Source: UBA8337 sp965658615
Lineage (GTDB): Bacteria > Pseudomonadota > Alphaproteobacteria > RS24
Assembly (NCBI GenBank): GCA_965658615.1
Contig: CBFHSX010000017.1
Location: 1 to 33,565 of the forward strand
Length of the DNA: 33,565 bases
Direction of reading: 5' to 3'
Below the pieces are notes generated by a model, which was not told where the DNA came from, did not search any database, and saw only the letters and a program-made list of their open reading frames with translations. This document shows, in pieces, positions 7,708-14,343 of the stretch (the first letter of the stretch is position 1; the number at the start of each line of letters is the position of its first letter). Made by a program: the position numbers and the translations under genes.

Positions 7708-8841
7708 ATGAAGAAAATAATGCTGCTTGGCGCCGGCGAATTGGGCCGCGAACTGACCATTAGCCTGAAGCGGCTCGGCTGCACGGTCATTGCTTGCGAC
7801 CGCTATGACAATGCGCCGGCCATGCAGGTCGCTGACCGCTCTATGGTCATCGATATGCTGAACCGCGAACAATTGCGCGGGGCCATCCTCTCGGTCGACC
7901 CCGACCTTGTGGTGCCCGAAATTGAAGCGATTAACACCGAGGTGCTGCTGGAAATGGAAGCCGAGCGCACCATTGTGCCCTCGGCCCGGGCCGTCGATTT
8001 GACCATGAATCGTGACCGTATTCGCGACCGCGCCGCTGAGATCGGCCTGCCGACGGCGAAATTCGGCTATGCCGAAAATCTCGAGCAAATGCTGTCGCTC
8101 TATGAGGGGATGGGCTGCAAAGTCGTGGTCAAGCCGGTGATGAGTTCGTCGGGTAAGGGCCAGTCTACTGTTGCGGCGGGTGACACTAAAGCGGCGCAAG
8201 AGGCTTGGCATTATGCGGTGGAGAATATGCGCGGCGACCGCCCGAAAGTGATTGTCGAGGAATTCATCGATTTCGATTATGAGATAACCCTGCTGACCAT
8301 AAGGCAAAAAAATGCTGAGACCGCCTATTGCCCGGTGCTGACGCATCAGCAGATCGATGGCGATTTTAAAATCAGCGCGCAGGGCCATTTCAATATGGGC
8401 GCGCTGGAGGCCAAAGCGCAGGGCATGGCTAAGCAAATGACCGATGATTTGGGCGGCCATGGCTTGTTCGGCGTAGAGTTTTTCGTGCGCGGCGATGAGG
8501 TGATATTTTCCGAGTTGAGCCCGCGGCCGCATGATACCGGGCTGCTGACGCTGTATACCCAAAATCTGTCCGAGTTTGACCTGCATGCGCGCGCCATTTT
8601 GCACCTGCCGATTTCTGACATCACGCCGCTGCGCGCCGGTGCCTGTCACACGATCAATGCCGATAAGGCCAGCACCCATTACAGCGTCAACGGTCTGGCC
8701 GAGGTTGAGGCCATGTCAGGGGTTGAAGCAATGCTGTTTTGCAAGCCCGAAGCCTATCCAAATCGTCGGCTCGGCATTATCTTTGCGCCCGATATCGAAA
8801 CGGCAAAAACGGCGCGGGCAAGGGTCACGGTTAGCAGTTAA
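7708..8841 (+). CDS. purT: Formate-dependent phosphoribosylglycinamide formyltransferase (GAR transformylase 2)
   Basis: 377 residues, close to the E. coli enzyme (about 390). PurT makes formyl-GAR from GAR, formate and ATP in purine synthesis. The N-terminal PreATP-grasp domain starts LLGAGELGRELTISLKRLG and continues CDRYDNAPAMQVADRS. The ATP-grasp core has VVKPVMSSSGKGQS, and the signature ELSPRPHDTG follows near residue 270. AGGGAG lies 6 to 7 bases before the ATG. It stands alone and converges on the enoyl-CoA hydratase gene. No purine operator was identified. Confidence 0.95.
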   Translation: MKKIMLLGAGELGRELTISLKRLGCTVIACDRYDNAPAMQVADRSMVIDMLNREQLRGAILSVDPDLVVPEIEAINTEVLLEMEAERTIVPSARAVDLTMNRDRIRDRAAEIGLPTAKFGYAENLEQMLSLYEGMGCKVVVKPVMSSSGKGQSTVAAGDTKAAQEAWHYAVENMRGDRPKVIVEEFIDFDYEITLLTIRQKNAETAYCPVLTHQQIDGDFKISAQGHFNMGALEAKAQGMAKQMTDDLGGHGLFGVEFFVRGDEVIFSELSPRPHDTGLLTLYTQNLSEFDLHARAILHLPISDITPLRAGACHTINADKASTHYSVNGLAEVEAMSGVEAMLFCKPEAYPNRRLGIIFAPDIETAKTARARVTVSS

Positions 8842-8877
8842 GCGTGCACATTTGCCGTGCCGCCCGGCGACATTATT

Positions 8878-9645
8878 TTAATCCTGCCATTTGGGCTTGC
8901 GCTTTTCGGCAAAGGCGCGCGGTCCCTCGCGTGCATCGGCGCTTTTTCGCCAATCGGCGAAAGCCGGATAAGCATCTTGGTTTTGCATCGCCGCTTCAAG
9001 GCTCGGCTCGTCCAGCCCGCGTAGCACGCTCTGCTTGGAAGCGCGAATGGCGGCCGGTGAATTGGCGAGAATTTCATCGCACCATGTCGCCACTGTCGCC
9101 ATCAGCGCATCGGGTGCGACCACCTCATTCACCAGGCCCAGCGATAGCGCTTCTTGCGCATCGATAAAGCGACCTGTGAGGATCATCCCCATGGCTTTTT
9201 TCATGCCGATTTGGCGCGGCAGGCGGTGCAGCCCGCCACCCAGCGCGACGGCGCCGACCTTTGGCTCCGGCAGGCCAAATCGTGCCGTCTCGCTGGCGAT
9301 GATAATATCGGCCGCCAGCGCCACCTCAAAGCCGCCGCCCAGAGCCAGTCCGTTTACCGCCGCGATAACCGGCTTGTCGAGGTCAAAGCGTTCGATCAAT
9401 CCGGCATAGCCCGATCGCGGATAGCCTTTTTCGCCTTTGATGGCTTTCAAATCCGTGCCGGCGCAAAAGGCCTTTTCACCGGCGCCGGTCATGACGCAAA
9501 TGCGCTGGCTTTTATCGGCCGCGAAATCATCCAACGCGGCCTGCAACGCATCATGCATTTGCGGCAGAATGGCGTTCATGGCTTGTGGCCGGTTCAGTGT
9601 GATGGTCGTAATATGCGCCGTTTTGGCAATCTCAATATCGCTCAT
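8878..9645 (-). CDS. Enoyl-CoA hydratase/isomerase family protein (two-glutamate type)
   Basis: 255-residue crotonase. The oxyanion-hole region AFCAGTDLKAI (about 59-69) and ALGGGFEVALAADI (101-113) are present. Both hydratase glutamates are conserved: Glu107, and Glu127 in GLPEPKVG. True 2-enoyl-CoA hydration is therefore likely, unlike the second hydratase at 23820. The end (AFAEKRKPKW) is family-typical. I chose the ATG at 9645 because AAGGGAGA lies just upstream and the product then begins MSDIEIAK. The open frame to 9780 runs into the MATE gene and looks spurious. It is the last gene of a minus-strand run, 25 bases after the MATE stop. Confidence 0.9.
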   Translation of the reverse strand: MSDIEIAKTAHITTITLNRPQAMNAILPQMHDALQAALDDFAADKSQRICVMTGAGEKAFCAGTDLKAIKGEKGYPRSGYAGLIERFDLDKPVIAAVNGLALGGGFEVALAADIIIASETARFGLPEPKVGAVALGGGLHRLPRQIGMKKAMGMILTGRFIDAQEALSLGLVNEVVAPDALMATVATWCDEILANSPAAIRASKQSVLRGLDEPSLEAAMQNQDAYPAFADWRKSADAREGPRAFAEKRKPKWQD

Positions 9646-9670
9646 AACATCTCCCTTGCGTGGGCGCACC

Positions 9671-11020
9671 TTATGCGCGCTTGCGCCATGCCCCCAAATA
9701 AATGGCGGCGCAATTAATGCCGGCATAAAGTACCAGCGATATGGCGGCGGTGATGAAGACGGCCTCAATGCCATAACCATAATAGCCGATCAATGCGCCG
9801 GCGCCGCCCACGGCGATGAAGAACCGCAAAACCATGGCACCGATCGGCCAGGCCATGGCACCGGCGCCTTGCGAGGCGAAATACAACACTAAGCCAATGC
9901 CCAAAAACGCATAGGCCGGGCCCATGATCTGAATGTAACCCTTGGCGGTCTCATAGGCGATCGGGTCATTGGTGAATGCCGGGATCCAATATTGCGGGAA
10001 CAGCGCCAGCAGCCCGCCGACAGTGCCGCATAAAAGCGCCGTGCAGGCGACACCATACCAAGCGGATTGCTCGGCGCGGGCCACATTACCGGCGCCGACA
10101 TTGGTGCCGACAATTGTCGTCAGCGCCGTGCCGAAAGCAAAGACGACGGGCAGCATGATATATTCAATGCGCGTGCCAATGCCGTAACCGGCCAATGCCT
10201 CCGGCCCAAAGCGACCGACCAGTGCGGTCAGGCCCAAAATCGTGCCGACTGTCATAAGCGGGTTTAAAGAGGCCGGACGCGCCACGAGAAGAATTTCACT
10301 GACCAATTCGCGCCGCCAACCGGCCTGGGCGCAGCGCAGCGGTGTCAGCACTTTGGGCGTCGCCAAGCGGGCCAGCATAATGCCGCCAATAAGCGTCGCC
10401 ACAATGACGCTCGACCAAGCGGCCCCCATAACCCCCAATTGCGGCACGCCAAACAGACCCAATGCCAAAATGGCGGTTAGCGGCACTTGTAGGAAAGAGC
10501 CGATAATCATCAGCTTGGCCGGAAAGGCCATATCACCCGTGCCTCGATAAATCGCGCCGATGGCGCCATTCAACCACAAAACCGGGCCGCCGACATAAAG
10601 AACCCAGCAATAGCTCAGCGCCATATCCAGAATAACGCCATCGCCGCCGAGAAACATCAGGAAGCTTTTGCCAAACAGGATAAACAGGAGCAAAAAGCCG
10701 AATGCGCCAATCAGCGCGCCGTAGAGCCCGTGCCAGACCAGTTTTTCGCCACGCTCTTGATTGCCATTGCCGAGCGCGCGCGCAATGGCCGAGGAAATGG
10801 CACCGCCCAAAGCGCCGCCCGACATGGTTTGCGTCAACATAAGCAGGGGGAAGACCAGTGCCATGGCGGCCAGCGCCTGTGTGCCAAGCTGGCCGACAAT
10901 CCACACTTCGGTAAGATTGACAGCCGCTTGAATGGCAAAAGCCAGCGTATTGGGTGCGGTCAGGCCGAGCAGCAAAGGCAGCGGCGGTGCGGTCAGCAAA
11001 GCGTCAGTTGTGGGGCGCAT
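9671..11020 (-). CDS. MATE family multidrug/toxin efflux transporter
   Basis: 449 residues, about twelve membrane segments in two homologous halves, the usual MATE length. The first half has LTEVWIVGQLGTQALAAMAL, and the second half repeats the pattern (GYGIGTRIEYIMLPVVFAFG). MATE proteins export cationic drugs or metabolites with Na+ or H+. The ATG lies 8 bases past the stop of the upstream membrane-protein gene and has no clear SD, so coupled translation is likely. The substrate is unknown. Confidence 0.92.
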   Translation of the reverse strand: MRPTTDALLTAPPLPLLLGLTAPNTLAFAIQAAVNLTEVWIVGQLGTQALAAMALVFPLLMLTQTMSGGALGGAISSAIARALGNGNQERGEKLVWHGLYGALIGAFGFLLLFILFGKSFLMFLGGDGVILDMALSYCWVLYVGGPVLWLNGAIGAIYRGTGDMAFPAKLMIIGSFLQVPLTAILALGLFGVPQLGVMGAAWSSVIVATLIGGIMLARLATPKVLTPLRCAQAGWRRELVSEILLVARPASLNPLMTVGTILGLTALVGRFGPEALAGYGIGTRIEYIMLPVVFAFGTALTTIVGTNVGAGNVARAEQSAWYGVACTALLCGTVGGLLALFPQYWIPAFTNDPIAYETAKGYIQIMGPAYAFLGIGLVLYFASQGAGAMAWPIGAMVLRFFIAVGGAGALIGYYGYGIEAVFITAAISLVLYAGINCAAIYLGAWRKRA

Positions 11021-11028
11021 GAGAGGGG

Positions 11029-11679
11029 TTAACTCGCAGATTTCTCGGCAAAGTAAGCCAGGACGGGTAGCAGGAGAAAAACAATCAGACCGGAAATGGC
11101 TGTGCCGGTAGCGTCGCCGGTCGGTATGCTCATGACCAATTGATGGGCGGCGAAAAACAGCATCAGGCCGAAAACGGCGAAGACCATTATTTTGCGTCTG
11201 ATTTGCGCCGCTGATGTGCGCATGTAAATCAGATAGGCGGCGGCGACCATGGCTGTTTCAACGGCGATGGTGGCGATTTTATTGTGCCATAGGCCAAAGC
11301 CGAATTTGACATCCTCGCTGAACAGCAGCGGCAAGTCGGGCACATGTACCAATAGATCAAGAAACCAATGCAGCGCCACGGCGGCGGCGACAATCAGCAT
11401 GGATTTCCTGTCTGCTGTCTTGTCGTAAATCTTATACAGCACCGCGCCGAAAGCCGCCCAAAGCGGCGTCATGATGAGGCTGTGCGTATAGGGCATAAAC
11501 ATATCGAGATCATTGACAGCTGTGAAACCATGCACCACATCCATGCGCTCAATGCCGAGCAGCACAAAGGCCATGCAAAAAATATCGACAAATTGCACAG
11601 CCAGTAAAAGCACCCAAAGCGGCACGCGATTATCGGCGCCCTTTAGCATACCGGCGCTGGCGAAATGTCCTGCAAGCAT
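11029..11679 (-). CDS. Multi-pass membrane protein, possibly YdjM-like metal-dependent hydrolase
   Basis: 216 residues with about six hydrophobic segments. Conserved-looking polar residues sit at membrane edges: VQFVDIF, MPYTHSLIMT (His in a Thr-His-Ser turn) and LHWFLDLLVHVPDLPL. The scattered HS, H-W-F-x-D and H residues recall the membrane-bound metal-dependent hydrolase family (LexA-regulated YdjM group), but I cannot confirm a complete metal site. It is first in a minus-strand run with the MATE exporter (8-base gap) and the hydratase, and is divergent from the GNAT gene. A start at codon 11 (Met) is also possible. Confidence 0.7.
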   Translation of the reverse strand: MLAGHFASAGMLKGADNRVPLWVLLLAVQFVDIFCMAFVLLGIERMDVVHGFTAVNDLDMFMPYTHSLIMTPLWAAFGAVLYKIYDKTADRKSMLIVAAAVALHWFLDLLVHVPDLPLLFSEDVKFGFGLWHNKIATIAVETAMVAAAYLIYMRTSAAQIRRKIMVFAVFGLMLFFAAHQLVMSIPTGDATGTAISGLIVFLLLPVLAYFAEKSAS

Positions 11680-11740
11680 GATTGTCTCCCTGATTGCAAA
11701 CAGCCTAGCCGAGGCGTTCGAAACCGCCTAGGATTTTCTC

Positions 11741-12301
11741 ATGTCCATGCTGCTTGAAACCGACCGCCTGCACTTGCGCCCCTTCACCTTAGGCGATCTC
11801 GACGCAGTGGCGGCGATGAATAGCGATGCGCGTGTTATGGAATATTTTCCGGCGACATTGAGCCGCGCCGAAACTGCCGCTTTTTTGCGCCGTGTCATGG
11901 CGCATCACGAAAAATACGGCTTTTCGCTCTTGGCCTTGCTTGCGAAAGAAAGCGGCGTGTTTTGCGGCTTTACCGGTCTATTGACTGCCGATTTTGACGC
12001 GCCTTTTTGTCCGGCGGTGGAAATTGGCTGGCGTCTGCCTTATGCGGCATGGGGGCAGGGGGTGGGGCCGGAGGCGGCGCGCGCTTGCTTGGCCTATGCA
12101 TTTGAGGTTTTGGCCCTGCCCGAGATTGTGTCCTTCACAAGTGTGAAAAATTTCCGCTCTATTCGTGTCATGCAGAAAATCGGTTTGCAGCACGATGCTG
12201 CGGGCGATTTTGACCACCCTAATTTGCCGCCGGGCGACGCGCTGCGGCCACATGTTTTATATCGGTTGAGGAGAGAAGAATGGATCGCATTGCAGGTTTG
12301 A
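11741..12301 (+). CDS. GNAT family N-acetyltransferase (RimJ/RimL-like)
   Basis: 186 residues. The start LLETDRLHLRPFTLGDLDA is the common opening of RimJ/RimL-type acetyltransferases. The acetyl-CoA region lies near WRLPYAAWGQGVGPEAARACLAYAF, with Q/RxxGxG replaced by GQGVGPEA. The strand and helix EIVSFTSVKNFRSIRVMQKIG is the typical C-terminal acceptor region. Substrates in this branch are protein N-termini, small amines or antibiotics; here unknown. The last 22 bases overlap the next gene, whose SD lies inside this coding region, so the two are translationally linked. Confidence 0.9.
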   Translation: MSMLLETDRLHLRPFTLGDLDAVAAMNSDARVMEYFPATLSRAETAAFLRRVMAHHEKYGFSLLALLAKESGVFCGFTGLLTADFDAPFCPAVEIGWRLPYAAWGQGVGPEAARACLAYAFEVLALPEIVSFTSVKNFRSIRVMQKIGLQHDAAGDFDHPNLPPGDALRPHVLYRLRREEWIALQV

Positions 12302-12507
12302 AATGGAGCGGCACAGCCCTTGTGCTGAGTGGTATTTTGCTCACCAATTTAAACATTTACCCGCTTAACATCATCATTCACGGGGCCGGCTCATTCAGTT
12401 GGGCGATGGCAGGTGTGGTCAGCAAAGACCGCGCCTTGATGGTCAATTTCGGCATGCAATTGCCGATATTTGCGCTTGGCTATATGAAAATGCTGGGGCT
12501 GGTATGA
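12280..12507 (+). CDS. Small membrane protein (75 aa), unknown function
   Basis: 75 residues with two hydrophobic segments (about 12-38 and 52-72) and a short polar turn holding Lys-Asp-Arg (VVSKDRALM). It starts inside the GNAT gene. A strong SD (GAGGAGAG) lies 4 to 5 bases upstream of the ATG, which supports real translation. Comparable short two-helix proteins of unknown function are common in alphaproteobacteria, but I cannot name a family with confidence. Confidence 0.7.
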   Translation: MDRIAGLKWSGTALVLSGILLTNLNIYPLNIIIHGAGSFSWAMAGVVSKDRALMVNFGMQLPIFALGYMKMLGLV

Positions 12508-12563
12508 TTGTCAAATCATACGAATTGGCCCATTAATAAGGCTGTAAACAAGGAGAGTGCGTG

Positions 12564-12866
12564 ATGCGTCGGATATGTTTTGCCTTTATCATTATGGCTT
12601 TGCTGGCCCCTTTTGCGCCGGCCATGGCGATGGAGTTACCGAAATGCCGCAATGTGGCGGGCTATGAACCAAAGCCCACCTGTCAGGCGCGCAACCAACG
12701 CGCGCAATGGCAGGCTGAGCAGACCGCGCGCATGACCGCCAGTCTCGTGGCCGAGGCGATGGCGCGCCAAGCCGAACAAGACCAAGCCAATCAGGGCAGC
12801 TTTATGGATACGCTCAACGGCGTCTATGAGGATGCGGTGAAAACAGTATCCGGCCTGTTTGACTAA
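12564..12866 (+). CDS. Small exported protein, unknown function
   Basis: About 100 residues. A signal peptide (MRRICFAFIIMALLAPFAPAMA) would release a mature protein of about 78 residues starting MELPKC. The mature part has two cysteines (about 10 apart), a Gln/Ala-rich helical middle (AMARQAEQDQANQG) and an amphipathic end. It is probably periplasmic. AGGAG (12551-12555) lies 8 bases before the ATG at 12564 and 5 before an in-frame GTG at 12561; the ATG is preferred. No family was recognised. Confidence 0.65.
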   Translation: MRRICFAFIIMALLAPFAPAMAMELPKCRNVAGYEPKPTCQARNQRAQWQAEQTARMTASLVAEAMARQAEQDQANQGSFMDTLNGVYEDAVKTVSGLFD

Positions 12867-12875
12867 ACTGACAGC

Positions 12876-13535
12876 TTAAGACTTATCAGCCGTTTCGCTG
12901 CGACGCACTTCATCAGCGGCCAGTTTTTCGGCCAAATCATGCGCCAGCAAATCATCAAAAGCGGCTTTCAGGCTTTTGCGTTTCATCAATTTACGCAGTT
13001 TTTTGGCCGGCCATGAAACCAGTGTCGCGCCCGTATGCGCTTCCACCGTGGCGGTGGTCGGCACATTTTGCGTGAAGGAAATTTCGCCGATGAGCACATT
13101 ATCGCCGACCGGAATTTCAGTGCCGCTTTTATTCACCATAGCCGAACCGGCGACAATATAATAAAGCGCGTCAGCCGGTGTGCCTTGTTCGGTCAATTGT
13201 TTGGGCGCGTCCAGTGTCTGCCAGTCGGCCAGCTTCATCAGGCGGCGGAAATCGCCATCTGAAAAGCCCGGCAGTTCTTTTTTCAGCGCCAGTTCGTCTT
13301 CGGTTAGCGGCGTGGTATAGCGCTCAGCCAGTACGCGCCAAATAACTGCCAAATTGACAAAAAGCGCGACAAAGCCCCAGACCAGCAGCATGAAATCCAG
13401 CCCGCTTGTGGCCGCGCCGTAAATCAGCAAGCCGATGGCGAAAGCAAATAGCGCGCGCGACATAACCACATCGCGCACCACAAAACCGATTAGGGCCACC
13501 ACACCACTTGCGACAAAAAAGACATTCATACTCAT
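12876..13535 (-). CDS. Membrane-anchored cyclic-nucleotide-binding-like (Popeye/cNMP-type) protein
   Basis: About 219 residues. Three N-terminal hydrophobic segments (roughly 3-20, 27-45, 50-70) precede a cytosolic cNMP-fold domain. In that domain, ADALYYIVAGSAMVNKSG, VGDNVLIGEISF and PTTATVEAHTGATLVSW match the beta-roll of CRP/CNB proteins. The phosphate-binding cassette is degenerate: the canonical Arg of GExALL..xxRxAT is absent, and Pro-Thr-Thr-Ala-Thr stands there. The layout resembles Popeye-domain proteins, which bind cAMP differently. The ATG at 13535 has GGAAAG 4 bases upstream; a second ATG at 13547 has no SD. It is divergent from the carbonic anhydrase gene. Confidence 0.75.
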   Translation of the reverse strand: MSMNVFFVASGVVALIGFVVRDVVMSRALFAFAIGLLIYGAATSGLDFMLLVWGFVALFVNLAVIWRVLAERYTTPLTEDELALKKELPGFSDGDFRRLMKLADWQTLDAPKQLTEQGTPADALYYIVAGSAMVNKSGTEIPVGDNVLIGEISFTQNVPTTATVEAHTGATLVSWPAKKLRKLMKRKSLKAAFDDLLAHDLAEKLAADEVRRSETADKS

Positions 13536-13618
13536 GGCACTTTCCATTATTCACTGAATCACATCATAGCGTCATTTGCTTTTAGCGCGTATAAATGCCG
13601 AACCATAGGAGAAAGAAA

Positions 13619-14275
13619 ATGAGCCTTGCGACCCCGCTGCCCGAAACCCTTTTGGCGACGTATCACGATTGGAAAGAAACCGGTTTTGCCGATAAGGCAG
13701 CGCATTTTGCCGAACTGGGCAAAGGCCAAAGCCCGCTGGCCATGGTCATATCGTGCAGCGATAGCCGTGTGCAATCGACGGAGATTTTCAATGTCGCGGC
13801 CGGTACGTTTTTCCTGCACCGCAATATTGCCAATCTGGTACCGCCCTATGAACAAGGTGGCGACGCCAATGCGGCGGCCAACAACACCGCTTCGGCATTG
13901 GAATATGCGGTGAAAGCGTTGCGCGTGCCGCACATCATCATTATGGGCCATTCGCAATGCGGCGGCGTGCAAGCCTGCTATGATTTATGCGAAAATGATG
14001 TGGCTGCTTCGGATAGCGGTTTTGAATTTGTCGGCCATTGGCTGGAAAACCTGCGCCCGGCTTTCACCCGTCTGGCCAAAACCGAAGCGGCAGACCGCGT
14101 CGTCGAAATGGGCCATCAAGGCGTGCTCGGCTCGCTGGAAAACCTGCTGGGCTACCCGTTCATCCGCGCTGCGGTAGAAGCAGGCGAACTGCAATTGCAC
14201 GGCACGTGGCACGACATCGCCAGCGGCACGCTTTTCGCCTACAACCCCGAAACAAGTGCCTTCGAAGCGCAGTAA
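13619..14275 (+). CDS. Beta-class carbonic anhydrase
   Basis: 218 residues; interconverts CO2 and bicarbonate in the cytosol. Zinc ligands are visible as Cys46, His111 and Cys114, with the catalytic Asp48-Arg50 dyad (CSDSR at 46-50, GHSQCGG at 110-116). The length and the C-terminal GTWHDIASGTLFAYNPET are typical of bacterial beta enzymes. I chose the ATG at 13619 because AGGAGA lies 6 bases upstream; an ATG 24 bases earlier lacks an SD. A strong terminator follows 15 bases after the stop. Carboxylases later in the window use bicarbonate, but that is only a metabolic link. Confidence 0.95.
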   Translation: MSLATPLPETLLATYHDWKETGFADKAAHFAELGKGQSPLAMVISCSDSRVQSTEIFNVAAGTFFLHRNIANLVPPYEQGGDANAAANNTASALEYAVKALRVPHIIIMGHSQCGGVQACYDLCENDVAASDSGFEFVGHWLENLRPAFTRLAKTEAADRVVEMGHQGVLGSLENLLGYPFIRAAVEAGELQLHGTWHDIASGTLFAYNPETSAFEAQ

Positions 14276-14290
14276 CCACAAGCCAAATTA

Positions 14291-14328
14291 AAAAGGGCCG
14301 CCCGATAAAATCAGGCGGCCCTTTTTTA
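14291..14328. terminator. Bidirectional Rho-independent terminator
   Basis: A GC-rich stem GGGCCGCC/GGCGGCCC (14295-14302 with 14314-14321) encloses an 11-base loop. It is flanked by AAAA on the left and a T6 run on the right, so it can act in both directions. It separates the convergent carbonic anhydrase and TonB-receptor genes, whose stops lie within about 20 bases on either side. Its stem core is almost identical to that of the terminator at 29723. Confidence 0.92.
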
Positions 14329-14343
14329 TTTCATAGCTCAGCT

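Noticed and set aside
8842..8877. Possible terminator between purT and the convergent hydratase gene
   Set aside because: Only a 4-bp GCCG/CGGC stem with no proper T-run could be drawn.
9646..9780. N-terminal extension of the enoyl-CoA hydratase at 8878
   Set aside because: It overlaps the end of the MATE gene, is Pro-rich and non-conserved. A good SD precedes the ATG at 9645.
11701..11735. Inverted repeat CCTAG...CTAGG between the divergent membrane-protein and GNAT genes
   Set aside because: The competing AGGCG/CGCCT pairing and short arms make it weak. Nothing else marks it as an operator.
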